Below are positions 1 through 8,227 of a stretch of 64,000 bases of DNA, in pieces. The stretch spans positions 8,519-72,518 of the forward strand of contig NZ_JBEQZJ010000021.1 in assembly GCF_045223415.1 (NCBI RefSeq), read 5' to 3'. Source of the DNA: Hoskinsella mucinilytica. Its GTDB lineage: Bacteria; Bacillota_I; Bacilli_A; Erysipelotrichales; Erysipelotrichaceae. The first letter of the stretch is position 1; each line of letters begins with the position of its first letter. A program made the position numbers and the translations under genes. Under the pieces are notes generated by a model. The model searched no databases and was not told where the DNA came from. It saw only the letters and a list, made by a program, of their open reading frames with translations.

Positions 1-2
1 AT

Positions 3-992
3 TCTATAGGTAAGATAGGTGCACAAGGTGCACAAGGACCTCAAGGAGCTACTGGATCAGCCGGAAAGGGAATCAAGGGTACTACAGTTACTTATCAAGC
101 ATCAGCAAGTGGAACGACAACACCTACAGGAACATGGGCTACAACGATACCAACAGTAGCAGCTAACCAGTATCTGTGGACAAAGACGACCATTACATAT
201 ACTGATAATACAACGACAACAAGCTATAGTATAGGAAAGATGGGAGCAAATGGAGCAACAGGGCCTCAAGGAGCAACAGGAGCTACTGGTAAAGGTGTGT
301 CTAGCATTACAGCAGAGTATTATCTATCAACATCCAAAACAGCACAAGAAGGAGGAAGTTGGGCAACAACAGCACCAGCATGGTCAACTGGTAAATATAT
401 GTGGACGAGATCAAAGATCGTTTACACCAATCCTGCAAGTACATCTTATACGGCTCCTCTATGTGATAGTAGTTGGGAAGCAGTTAATGATTTAGAGGAT
501 AAGGTCAATGGTCAGATTGATAATGTGGTCACTGAAATCACAGAAAACCATAACTCGTCTATTGAAGCAACAAAAGAAGCCATTTTAAATACTGTGTCAT
601 CTGACTACACAATGAAGTCTGAAACAGAATCATTAGTGCAACACTTTGATACACAAATTGAACAAACATCAAAAGATGTGGAAATAAGATTCAAAAATAC
701 CCAAGAATTAATTAGTACTTTGGATGGAAAGGTAGATATCAATAAACAGGAGATTCAAAAATTTATTAGGTTCATAGATGGGCTAATTGAATTGGGACAA
801 AGTGATTCAAAATTTACATTGACGATTACAAATGAACGTATTTCTTTCAAGGATAACGGTTCTGAAGTTGCATATATTTCTAATTCTACGCTTTATATTA
901 CAGATGCAAATATAACTAACAGCTTGAGAATAGGTAAATTTGCTTTTGTACCAAGAGCAAATGGTAATTTATCTATGAAATGGATAGGATAA
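3..992 (+). CDS. Phage tail protein with collagen-like repeats (5' partial)
   Basis: The reading frame is open from base 3, so the gene begins outside the window and this is its C-terminal part. It has two Gly-X-Y runs (about 9-86 and 231-299), such as GANGATGPQGATGATGKG. Each is followed by a similar module of about 60 residues, in which a W-x-T-T-x-P stretch precedes a Y-x-W-T stretch. Residues 160-250 look like a helical linker (N-H-N-S-S, repeated E/Q/K/D) and then a short beta-rich tail. Collagen-like tracts between such modules are usual in tail-tip or receptor-binding proteins of Firmicutes siphophages. Its place before the DUF859 gene, holin and lysin fits. The stop is 10 bases from the next gene, which has a strong GGAGG site. 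The product is clear as a class; the exact role (tail tip or fibre) is inferred. Confidence 0.75.
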   Translation, partial: SIGKIGAQGAQGPQGATGSAGKGIKGTTVTYQASASGTTTPTGTWATTIPTVAANQYLWTKTTITYTDNTTTTSYSIGKMGANGATGPQGATGATGKGVSSITAEYYLSTSKTAQEGGSWATTAPAWSTGKYMWTRSKIVYTNPASTSYTAPLCDSSWEAVNDLEDKVNGQIDNVVTEITENHNSSIEATKEAILNTVSSDYTMKSETESLVQHFDTQIEQTSKDVEIRFKNTQELISTLDGKVDINKQEIQKFIRFIDGLIELGQSDSKFTLTITNERISFKDNGSEVAYISNSTLYITDANITNSLRIGKFAFVPRANGNLSMKWIG

Positions 993-1002
993 GGAGGTTT
1001 AT

Positions 1003-3121
1003 ATGAGTACATTATTGAAGGAAATTAGTGTAGGATCAGCATCTGGTGTAACATGGTATCTAAGACTTTATGAAGATTCTGTTTCACAATCCGTAGCAAA
1101 TAATCAAAGCAAAATTACATTAAGACTAACTTTAAGGGCATCAAATAGTAATTATAGTATATCTTTTGATACAAGAGATGCATGGATTGGTAGCACGCAT
1201 TTTACGATGGCATATACACAAAGTGGATCAGAGCATAATCTAGGTTCTACCACAATCACAGTTAATCATGGATCAGATGGAACAGGATCTTATAGCTATA
1301 GCTTTGGTATCAAAACATCATTTGCTCTTAATGGAAGTGGAACTGGAAGTAAATCCTTAACCACAATACCAAGAGCATCATCTATAGGAACAATAAGTGG
1401 ATCAACACTAGGTGGTGCTGTAACAGTAAATATAGATAGAAAAAGCGCATCATTTACACATACCGTAACTTATAAGTTTGGGTCAATCACAAGGTCATAT
1501 ACAGGACAAGGGGCATCATGTAGCTTTACACCGCCTTTATCTGATGCATCAGCAATACCAAATGCAACAAGTGGTACTGCAACTGTTACGGTACAGACAT
1601 ATTCTGGTAGCACGGCTATTGGCTCAGCCGTATCAAAGTCTTTTACATTAAACTTGCCTGCATCTGCAGTACCGAGTATTTCAGGACCATCAATATCTAG
1701 AGTGGACAATGGAGTGCCAGCTTCATGGGGTATCTATGTTAGGTATTTTTCAAAGGCGAACGTTAGCATAAGCGGAGGAGGTGTTTATGGTTCCAGTGTA
1801 TCTGCTTATTCAATTAGCGGTGGAGGTTATTCTTCAAACTCTTCATCTCTTACCACAGACACATTAAATACTCCTGGTACAATGACTTTCACTGGTACAG
1901 TAAGGGATAGGTAGAGGACGTACTAAATCAGCAAGCGCATCCATCACTGTTGTGGATTACTGGTTTCCTACTGCAAGTATCATAGCAGAGAGATGTAATT
2001 CAGATGGAACAGCCAATCCTGATGGGGTATATGTCAAGGTTACAGGAAAATATAACACAGCATCAGTAAATGGAAAAAACAACACTGCAACTAAGAAAAT
2101 TGAAATTATAGGAACTTCTTATACAAATTCTACTTTTGGAAATGGTGTAGCTGTAGTTATGGGTGGGGCCGTATCTATAGATAAAAGCTTTACTATCAAA
2201 ATTACGGTTACTGATAACCTAGGGCAAAGTGCTTCAGCGCAGACAACAATACCAACTGGACAAGTAACATTCGATTATAAATCTGGAGGTAAAGGTGTCG
2301 CATTCGGAAAAGTAGCCGAAACGGATTATCTGTTAGAAAGTGCATGGACAGCTAGAGCCCCAAGATTTGAAGGTATAAAGAATGGAGTGACAAACTCAAT
2401 CAGTAGTGACAATGCGTCATACACACACTATCGTACAAGTGCGCCACAGAATTGGTTTGATAAAGATATTTGTGTTCAAGGTAACTTGTATGGTGGTGCA
2501 TCATATAACAAGAGACTTGCTTATATTGATGAAACTGTTGTGGATCGGGGAAGTATTCCTGCATCTGCAAACTTAAATAATTACACTACTACGGGATTTT
2601 ATCATCAAGCAGCAAATGCAAATGCACAAAGCGGAAGTAATTATCCAATAGCACAAGCTGGATTATTATTAGTTTACAATTATGGTTATGTCTACCAAAT
2701 GTATTATCATTATTATGGTTATGGTGCTTGGTATAGAACATGTTATGATGGAACATGGACACCTTGGAGATCAATTCATTCAGAAAGTGGATGGGTAAAT
2801 TGTGGATATGGTAACGGTATTGTTACTTATGGTAATGATCCAGTACAAGTACGTAAAGTTGGAAATTGGGTAGAAATGAGCGGTGTTGTAAAGAATAACA
2901 CGACATGGACAGAACACAATAGTTTCCTAAGCGTTCCAGTCGGTTTTAGACCATCGAAAAATATTTACACTGTATGCCAAGGTAGTATATCAAATAGGTA
3001 TCTTTTGACAGTATATCCAAGTGGAGAAGTACATGCAGAGAGATATAGTAATAATACATCCATGAATAATTCTGTTCCAATAGGATCATGGCTTACAGTT
3101 CATGCTGTTTGGCTTATTTAA
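1003..3121 (+). pseudogene. DUF859-type phage tail/fibre protein, interrupted by a +1 frameshift
   Basis: Two frames together make one protein of about 705 residues. The first frame (1003-1914) is a serine/glycine-rich beta-structured region that ends TGTVRDR-stop. The second frame is open from 1904, continues GRGRTKSASASITVVDYW and runs to 3121. The break is at 1909-1914 (AGG TAG). Removing one G there would give TVRDSRGRTKSAS, the continuous sequence expected. The second part carries GGKGVAFGKVAE, typical of the siphovirus DUF859 family. At about 2590-2790 there is a pyocin-knob-like fibre domain (NYTTTGFYH to GTWTPWRSI). This could be a real mutation, a sequencing error or programmed +1 frameshifting at AGG-TAG; I cannot tell which. 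The gene lies between the tail gene and the lysis genes. Confidence 0.75.
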
Positions 3122-3126
3122 ATGAA

Positions 3127-3148
3127 TGGTGGAAACAATCCACCTTTT
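3127..3148 (+). terminator. Short hairpin with T4 between tail and lysis genes
   Basis: The arms TGGTGGA and TCCACC surround a five-base loop and are followed by TTTT. It lies just after the tail-fibre stop. It looks like a weak terminator or attenuator before the holin gene. Confidence 0.5.
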
Positions 3149-3186
3149 ATTGAATATAAACATAAACAGTTAGGAAAGGAAAACAT

Positions 3187-3585
3187 ATGGAAACAATAAG
3201 ATTAGACTTACTCAATATAGGCTATGCCTACATCGTATTTTTACTGGCTTATGTAGCCAATATCTTATTTAGTCTTTATTATAACGTCAAGATTAATGGT
3301 GAGGACTTTAATAAATATACTCTATTTACATCCCTGAAAAAGGCGGTAGTCTTTTTTGTTGCAACGCTTGCTTTAGTCATTGCTGTTGATATAGCAATCC
3401 TATATTTTTCCATATATGTGCCAGAGCTAAGCGAAACCATAAAGGATACTTTGACTGTATTCATGGTAACTAGTACAATCGGTAGAGCTGCGATCAAATA
3501 CATTTTTGAAGCTTATAATACCTTTGTACATGTATTAAGTGAAAAGACTTTGGAAATTACTAATGCAATGGATAAAAAGGGTTAA
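3187..3585 (+). CDS. Phage holin
   Basis: This 132-residue protein has hydrophobic segments at about residues 10-32, 53-76 and, less strongly, 85-105, with a charged C-terminal tail. This layout matches the phage holin/toxin-secretion families of Firmicutes. Holins pierce the membrane at a set time so that the endolysin can reach the wall. The start has AGGAAAGGA upstream. Placement supports the call: the gene is followed after three bases by a small membrane/coiled-coil protein and then by the endolysin, which is the usual lysis cassette. No catalytic motif is expected. Confidence 0.75.
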   Translation: METIRLDLLNIGYAYIVFLLAYVANILFSLYYNVKINGEDFNKYTLFTSLKKAVVFFVATLALVIAVDIAILYFSIYVPELSETIKDTLTVFMVTSTIGRAAIKYIFEAYNTFVHVLSEKTLEITNAMDKKG

Positions 3586-3588
3586 GCT

Positions 3589-3816
3589 ATGTCTGAAGCT
3601 ATTATCGTTGCATTAATTGGAGGCATTTGCACAGCGATACCATCATTAATCGCAACGGTGGTGATCAACAATAAATCAATAGCTGTTATGCAATATAAAA
3701 TCGAGGATCTTACCAAAAAGGTAGAGAATCACAATAATGTTGTTGAACGTATGGCAGTAGCAGAAAATAGTATTAAATCAGCACATCGTCGGATTGATGA
3801 TTTAGTTGATAAATAA
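3589..3816 (+). CDS. Small membrane/coiled-coil lysis accessory protein
   Basis: The product has 75 residues. One transmembrane helix (about 4-26) is followed by a heptad-like helix (about 32-75, KIEDLTKKVENHNNVVERM) rich in K, E and N. This resembles the XhlA/haemolysin-type proteins that accompany holins in Bacillus-type prophages. It starts three bases after the holin stop, so it is probably translationally coupled. It is probably a holin partner or antiholin; which one is not visible in the sequence. Confidence 0.6.
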   Translation: MSEAIIVALIGGICTAIPSLIATVVINNKSIAVMQYKIEDLTKKVENHNNVVERMAVAENSIKSAHRRIDDLVDK

Positions 3817-3833
3817 GAAAGAGGGAATTTAAA

Positions 3834-4634
3834 ATGAATATAGGTCAAACAAGTATCAGAGGTGGAATCGAGGATTTTTTGTGCCCATTTACATCAATGT
3901 TTATTACTCAAGGCGCAGGAGGTAATTACTCTCATGCTGGCACGATGGCTAATGATGTAAACGACCATAATGGTAATACCGAACGTGTACCGTATTATGC
4001 ACCATGTACATGTAAGTGTTTTGGCATTTATTCGGAAAGTGGCCAGACAATGTGGCAAAGTTTAAATAAAGTACGCTTTGCAAATGGTCGTATTGATTAC
4101 GCAACATTTGTGATTTGCCACGATGAATCAGTTGATAGTTGGATTGGACAGGTAGTGAAACAAGGACAACAAATCGGAAATATGGGAATGAAAGGTAATG
4201 CTACGGGTGTTCACTGCCATATTGAAATTAGCCAAAGTATTGATAAGACGTGGAAGCTTAACAGATACAACATCTGGTGCTTTAACAATGAGTACGATAC
4301 CACTGATTGCTACTTTATGGATGGCACCACCATTTTAAACTACAAAAATGCAGGTTGGAAATATTTAAAGGATGTGGCTGTAAATACATGTCCTTACAAG
4401 TCTAAAGGCGCAATTAAGGCATTATATGACGGTATTAGAGTACGAACAGCACCAAGTACGTCTAAAGGCGATACAGGTGTTAAATACGATACAAACAGTA
4501 GTGTTTTGTATTATGATCGTATTGTAGATGCAGATGGCTGGTATTGGGCTGAATACAGGCGAGCTAAAGGCGATAAAGGATACGTTGCTTTATGTAAATT
4601 AGATGGATCTGATAAGTACTGGAAACAAGTATAA
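3834..4634 (+). CDS. Phage endolysin: M23-like peptidase with SH3-type wall-binding tail
   Basis: A 266-residue protein without a signal peptide, as expected for a holin-released lysin. The N-terminal half carries the LytM/M23 zinc pattern: His and Asp in SHAGTMANDV (about 33-42) and the His-x-His pair in GVHCHIEIS (about 124-132). It should cleave peptide bonds in peptidoglycan. The C-terminal about 80 residues (GIRVRTAPSTSKGDTG and VDADGWYWAEYR) look like a bacterial SH3 domain that binds the wall. The ribosome site is AGAGGGA. It is the last gene of the lysis cassette and is followed directly by an intrinsic terminator. Confidence 0.85.
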   Translation: MNIGQTSIRGGIEDFLCPFTSMFITQGAGGNYSHAGTMANDVNDHNGNTERVPYYAPCTCKCFGIYSESGQTMWQSLNKVRFANGRIDYATFVICHDESVDSWIGQVVKQGQQIGNMGMKGNATGVHCHIEISQSIDKTWKLNRYNIWCFNNEYDTTDCYFMDGTTILNYKNAGWKYLKDVAVNTCPYKSKGAIKALYDGIRVRTAPSTSKGDTGVKYDTNSSVLYYDRIVDADGWYWAEYRRAKGDKGYVALCKLDGSDKYWKQV

Positions 4635-4636
4635 GA

Positions 4637-4684
4637 TAAAAACTCCCTATTTCTCATTTGACAAGAGATGGGGAGCTTTTTTCG
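4637..4684 (+). terminator. Terminator of the phage lysis cassette
   Basis: Near-complementary arms (AAAACTCCCTATTTCTC and GAGATGGGGAGCTTTT) lead into a run of six T. This ends late phage transcription before the separately promoted Spo0A-like gene. Confidence 0.75.
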
Positions 4685-4707
4685 TGTAAAATCGTGTTTA
4701 TTTGCGG

Positions 4708-4736
4708 TTGAAACGTATATGTGATTGTATTATCAT
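4708..4736 (+). promoter_or_regulatory. Sigma-A-type promoter of the Spo0A-like gene
   Basis: TTGAAA (4708-4713) and TATCAT (4731-4736) are 17 bases apart. The predicted start of transcription is near 4743, exactly where a 12-bp inverted-repeat arm begins. A promoter right after the lysis terminator means this gene can be expressed from the quiet prophage. Confidence 0.65.
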
Positions 4737-4742
4737 TATATA

Positions 4743-4754
4743 GTGGCGCTTTGC
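4743..4754 (+). repeat. Left arm of 12-bp inverted repeat around the Spo0A-like gene
   Basis: GTGGCGCTTTGC is the exact reverse complement of 5147-5158. It lies at the predicted transcript 5' end and four bases upstream of the ribosome site GGAGGAG (4758-4764). An operator, or an RNA arm that closes the transcript, are both possible. Confidence 0.8.
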
Positions 4755-4774
4755 AGTGGAGGAGAAAGCGGAAA

Positions 4775-5137
4775 ATGACAAAAGATAACAAGCAATTATA
4801 TTTAGATATAACTATGGTGATGCGAAAAATCGGTATACCCGTGCACTTAAAAGGGCATGATTATGTAAGAGGAGCTATCGCCAAAGTATATACGGACAAG
4901 AGCTATTTAGAAAATCTAGTAGACAGACTCTATATTGAACTTGCCGAAGAATACGGTACCTCTAGATTTGCAATCGAGAGAGGTATAAGGTCAGTAATAG
5001 AGTCTGCCTGGTTGCATGGCAACTATGATGCAATAAATAGCATATTTGGATACACAGTTGATTGCGTTAAGGCTAAACCAACCAACAAGGCTTTTATTGC
5101 GACTATAGTAGACGTACTTAGATTAAATAATCTGTAA
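4775..5137 (+). CDS. Free Spo0A C-terminal DNA-binding domain, prophage-borne
   Basis: The 120-residue product follows the Spo0A effector domain from end to end. Visible matches include ITMVMRKIGIPVHLKGHDYV, the recognition-helix region SRFAIERGIRSVIESAW, the IFGYTV segment, and KAKPTNKAFIATIVDVLRL at the C-terminus. The phosphoacceptor receiver domain of full Spo0A is absent. Without it the domain would not need phosphorylation; whether it activates, competes with or blocks host Spo0A is unknown. An upstream in-frame ATG at 4721 exists, but 4775 has GGAGGAG at good spacing and lies downstream of the promoter. The gene has its own promoter, sits between the lysis terminator and the prophage boundary, and is flanked by inverted repeats. 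This is the usual arrangement of a lysogenic-conversion gene. Confidence 0.88.
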   Translation: MTKDNKQLYLDITMVMRKIGIPVHLKGHDYVRGAIAKVYTDKSYLENLVDRLYIELAEEYGTSRFAIERGIRSVIESAWLHGNYDAINSIFGYTVDCVKAKPTNKAFIATIVDVLRLNNL

Positions 5138-5146
5138 ATAGATATA

Positions 5147-5158
5147 GCAAAGCGCCAC
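5147..5158 (-). repeat. Right arm of 12-bp inverted repeat around the Spo0A-like gene
   Basis: GCAAAGCGCCAC is the exact reverse complement of 4743-4754 and starts nine bases after the stop codon. Outside the arms, both copies adjoin ATAG/CTAT-like bases, so the similarity extends slightly further. No T-run follows, so it is not a terminator. Confidence 0.8.
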
Positions 5159-5661
5159 ACTATTTAAAATTCTAAAACATCCCATGCAATTTTAAAATAT
5201 ATCATATTTGACAAAATTTTTGTAGATATTTGTCGATGAGTTGATGATTTTTTTGTAAATTTCTTATTTTTGCACATAAATGAGAATAATATAATTATAG
5301 TGCTTAATAATTTAGCCAAACATCAATAAATTATATGATTATATAATGATGCATAGAAAACTGCGAATATACGCAAAAATAGCATTTTCCGTTAAATTGA
5401 AGTGTTAAAAGTGATGTGTTGAAAAGATCTATTAAATAAAGGATTATTAAATTTTCATTATGAATATCATTCAGAACTGTACCTATTTGGATAGTACCTC
5501 TAAGTCATGGAAAATTAAGGAGATTAAAAGAATATAGAGGTGATTAATGAATTAGATAGCTTATATAAATGAACGTGATTTGTAAAGATAGACTGTTTAA
5601 CCATAAAGAGTTATAAAGAAGATAAGAATAAGTGGTAAGATCGTGGAAATACTTGTGTATG
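5159..5661. other. AT-rich stretch without a gene at the prophage edge
   Basis: About 500 bases with stops in all frames. It is strongly AT-rich at 5280-5360, and some bits look like old coding DNA with ribosome-site-like AGGAG and AGAGGTG at about 5515-5545. One TGTCGAT (5231-5237) differs by one base from the Spo0A box TGTCGAA; a single copy is weak evidence. The attachment site may lie here, but with only one end of the prophage visible I cannot identify it. Confidence 0.5.
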
Positions 5662-5955
5662 GAGGTGCTTAATCTTAATCAAGCATATCGATCAATTTTT
5701 TATAGAGAAAAATTAAAAACCATGGAAATGAAATAGAAAAAAGAAAGACTTTTATTTGTGTTATGCCAAAATAGTCTATTTGATGACACATATATAACAT
5801 TAGATGGATTAGTAGTAGTTCTTGAGATAAGCAGTACTTTGATACGTGAGATGATCAAAGAGTTAGATGAAGAAGGATTTATCAAAAAAACAAAATATGG
5901 AAAGAAAATTGGATATTCTGCAAATCTTGCAAGCATTGATGAGTTTCAGAATTAA
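5662..5955 (+). pseudogene. Winged-helix regulator fragment with an in-frame stop
   Basis: One frame reads MEVLNLNQAYRSIFYREK, then a TAG at 5734-5736, then continues for about 70 residues to 5955. The second part has a clear helix-turn-helix pattern: TYITLDGLVVVLEISSTL, then REMIKELDEEGFI and GKKIGYSANL. This resembles the N-terminal winged helix (HTH_11/PRD-type) of sugar-responsive regulators. The upstream end fades into stops, and nothing follows to form a sensing domain. Read as the eroded remnant of a regulator. A short live protein starting near 5758 is possible, but I see no convincing ribosome site. Confidence 0.5.
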
Positions 5956-6167
5956 TTGCTACTTATCGTAAGTAGCTTTTTTTGAGGATGTTATGTTCTT
6001 CTTATTTTTATCATATAAGATCCCATATGGGTAATCATCAAGCAAACGCTGATCATGATTCCTATCATGTAAAAAATAGTACATTTATATTAAAAATTAT
6101 GCATAATTTCATGGAAAACTATTGCGCTTTTTACAGAAAATATGGTATTATATTAAAGCTTTCAACT

Positions 6168-6243
<76 letters not shown>

Positions 6244-6410
6244 TGAAAACATTTAGGTATATTTACATTTGAAAGAAAGGCTTAATAAAGATCTTACATA
6301 AAGACTTTCCTATGTATCTATACTTTTTTTATATGTTCAGCTATTCAGAAAAAAAGATATATCATACAGAAAGTAAGCGAACATGACCATGATATCAAGG
6401 AGGAATGCTG

Positions 6411-6680
6411 ATGGAAAAAATAGAAGATGTAGCATTGGCGGAAGCCTATTTGAAAGAAGGACGAGTCCTTTGCTTTGTTTCCGGAAAGTTATTGACAAGA
6501 TTCTTGATAAAAAAAGAAAAAATACATGTATACAACGATGCTTTGCATTATATATTGTCATGGAATGATTTTAAACATCTTTTTGAAAATGAAGTATTTT
6601 ATTTGTATGAATCTGAGTCTGAACAGGTAGAGATATCAAAAGAAAAAGATGAAGAATACTATGGGTGGTATCATAAATAA
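6411..6680 (+). CDS. Small protein of unknown function
   Basis: An 89-residue soluble protein rich in charged and aromatic residues (for example YLYESESEQVEISKEKDEEY near the end). I do not recognise a family. An ATG at 6405 is only one base after AAGGAGG (6398-6404), so the second ATG at 6411 is the better start. It is followed 16 bases later by another small gene, so the two probably form an operon. GTAAGCGAA lies at 6374-6382 upstream, similar to a motif seen at other promoters in this window. Confidence 0.6.
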   Translation: MEKIEDVALAEAYLKEGRVLCFVSGKLLTRFLIKKEKIHVYNDALHYILSWNDFKHLFENEVFYLYESESEQVEISKEKDEEYYGWYHK

Positions 6681-6696
6681 GTGAGGAGGTGGGTCT

Positions 6697-6936
6697 ATGT
6701 TACATCTAAAAAGAACCGCAGAAAAATTATTCGTTTTGATCAATACCAATCTAGATCCCAAATATGATAGTGAATGCAATATGATCATGGATGTTTTTTT
6801 AGAAGAGGACTTCACATTGGATGAATTAAAGCGTTTATTAAGCTATCTTTTGGAAAAGGTAAAGGAAGATAGAAAAGAAGAGGTTCAAATGAAAATCGAG
6901 CGAGAAGTTGGCTTACTTGAAGATGCACAAAAATAA
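6697..6936 (+). CDS. Small helical protein of unknown function
   Basis: A 79-residue product, predicted mostly helical and charged (LDELKRLLSYLLEKVKED). No known motif. GAGGAGGTG precedes the start. It shares an operon with the 89-residue protein upstream and ends at a terminator that also serves the gene converging from the other strand. The protein is probably real given the strong ribosome site; its role is unknown. Confidence 0.6.
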   Translation: MLHLKRTAEKLFVLINTNLDPKYDSECNMIMDVFLEEDFTLDELKRLLSYLLEKVKEDRKEEVQMKIEREVGLLEDAQK

Positions 6937-6977
6937 AACCTAAGGATAGATACAGCTCGTATCATTTCTTAGGTTTT
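6935..6977. terminator. Bidirectional terminator
   Basis: AAAACCTAAG and CTTAGGTTTT form a 10-bp stem with T/A runs on both sides, plus an inner GATAC/GTATC hairpin. It serves the + strand pair before it and the TfoX-N gene on the other strand. Confidence 0.8.
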
Positions 6978-7291
6978 TTTGTACTCTTTTTTTGCTTTTG
7001 TAATGCTTCTTTACTGATGCGCAATAGATGTACTACTTGCTCTTTATCCTGTAAATTTTCAATTAGAAAGGATGGTTTTGCGCCTGGATACATTTCTCCA
7101 TAAATACAATCTTTCCATACTGCTTTGCCCTCTTTTGTTTCTTTCACAAAAAACTGATTATCACAGATAGCTCCACAATATATTCCATCTACATAAATAC
7201 CATATTCACCGAACATTCGCTTCCAAGTAATTTCTCCGGCTTCTTGTATTTGATCACATACATATTGAACAAACGCTAAACTACTACTCAT
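6962..7291 (-). CDS. TfoX N-terminal domain protein
   Basis: A 109-residue protein with the TfoX-N pattern: WKRMFGEYGIYVDG (about 23-36), the hydrophobic AICDNQFFVK strand, and YPGAKPSFLIEN. In gamma-proteobacteria this domain is part of the competence regulator TfoX. Single-domain versions are common in Firmicutes and their role is not established, so the name says little about function. The lysine-rich tail (KKSTKKPKK) is unstructured. The start follows a good GAGGTGAT ribosome site. It converges with the small genes on the other strand. Confidence 0.75.
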   Translation of the reverse strand: MSSSLAFVQYVCDQIQEAGEITWKRMFGEYGIYVDGIYCGAICDNQFFVKETKEGKAVWKDCIYGEMYPGAKPSFLIENLQDKEQVVHLLRISKEALQKQKKSTKKPKK

Positions 7292-7319
7292 GATATCACC
7301 TCATCAACAATATTTTATC

Positions 7320-8120
7320 TCAAAATTTAAATGCCTCATTGTAAAAAGCAGACATCTGTTTTCGATAAGCGCCAGGAGTAACACCGCATATTTGCTTGAA
7401 TTCATGAATAAAATGTGCTTGATCATAGTAGCCGGACTGATAAGCAACTTCGGTAAGGCTAAGTTGTAGATCCTGTATATCTGACATTGCTTTATTGATA
7501 CGAGCTAAGCGCTCATATTGCTTGATACTTGTCCCAATCGTTTGATGAAAGATACGATTAATATGTCTGGAAGAAAAGCTACAAATGTCTTGAATATCCT
7601 TCCCTAAAGTTATTTGAGACAATGCATCCTGTAGAAAAGCATGAGACTCTTGAAACTGAATCTGAGATATCAGAAAAGCCTCTAACAGTTCTAAAAAATC
7701 GTCGATATCGATTGTTTGAAACCAAGCCTCTTCAAAAAGCTGTTGCCATTTTGGTAATAGTGAAGATAGAGGGATTTGCTCATTTAATAAGGTACTTTGA
7801 GGAATACCGGTCAAACAAAAAGATCCTCCGGGGCGAAACTCAATAAAAAAACGAAGCGGTGGATCGATATTATCAACGACAACGGTCTTAGTGGTCGCTC
7901 CCCAAAACTTCATATGGACATGATGTTGATCTGGCGTAAATACGATACACCCGGCAATATCCGGAATCAATGTCAATGTTTCCGCAGTTTCACCAACACT
8001 GCTAATACTGAGTGTATAGTGGGAAATATATGGTTTTAACATAGGGTGAGGATATAAATAAATATGAGAGGGTGTAGATAGAAATACCTTCTTTGATACT
8101 ATGGATGGGTGAATAATCAT
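7320..8120 (-). CDS. AraC-family regulator
   Basis: 266 residues. The C-terminal about 100 residues hold the two helix-turn-helix units of AraC/XylS proteins, with LTEVAYQSGYYDQAHFIHEF and GVTPGAYRKQ as signature. The N-terminal part (LYPHPMLKPYISHYTLS, about 22-38, and FFIEFRPGGSF) resembles the DUF6597 sensing domain often joined to such regulators. The ligand is unknown. AAAAGGAG precedes the ATG at 8120. It is divergent from the SDR gene with 107 bases between them, so it probably controls that gene and itself from the shared region. Confidence 0.85.
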   Translation of the reverse strand: MIIHPSIVSKKVFLSTPSHIYLYPHPMLKPYISHYTLSISSVGETAETLTLIPDIAGCIVFTPDQHHVHMKFWGATTKTVVVDNIDPPLRFFIEFRPGGSFCLTGIPQSTLLNEQIPLSSLLPKWQQLFEEAWFQTIDIDDFLELLEAFLISQIQFQESHAFLQDALSQITLGKDIQDICSFSSRHINRIFHQTIGTSIKQYERLARINKAMSDIQDLQLSLTEVAYQSGYYDQAHFIHEFKQICGVTPGAYRKQMSAFYNEAFKF

Positions 8121-8180
8121 AATGAACTCCTTTTGTTAATATTTTAACATACTTTTGGCAAATAAGTAGAAAAAGTAATT

Positions 8181-8195
8181 TGTAAGCGTTATAAT
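8181..8195 (+). promoter_or_regulatory. cre-like site overlapping the SDR promoter -10
   Basis: TGTAAGCGTTATAA (8181-8194) matches 13 of 14 positions of the CcpA consensus TGWAARCGNTWNCA. It overlaps a TATAAT -10 box at 8190-8195. Repression by catabolite control is a reasonable guess; a close -35 is not evident. Confidence 0.5.
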
Positions 8196-8227
8196 AAAAC
8201 TATCAAAAAGAAAGTGAGGGTTTCAAA

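Noticed and set aside
4721..4774. Longer N-terminus of the Spo0A-like protein
   Set aside because: The extra 18 codons would overlap the promoter -10 and the inverted-repeat arm, and the ATG at 4721 has no ribosome site.
5231..5237. Spo0A box downstream of the Spo0A-like gene
   Set aside because: A single 7-base site with one mismatch is expected by chance in AT-rich DNA; not used as evidence.
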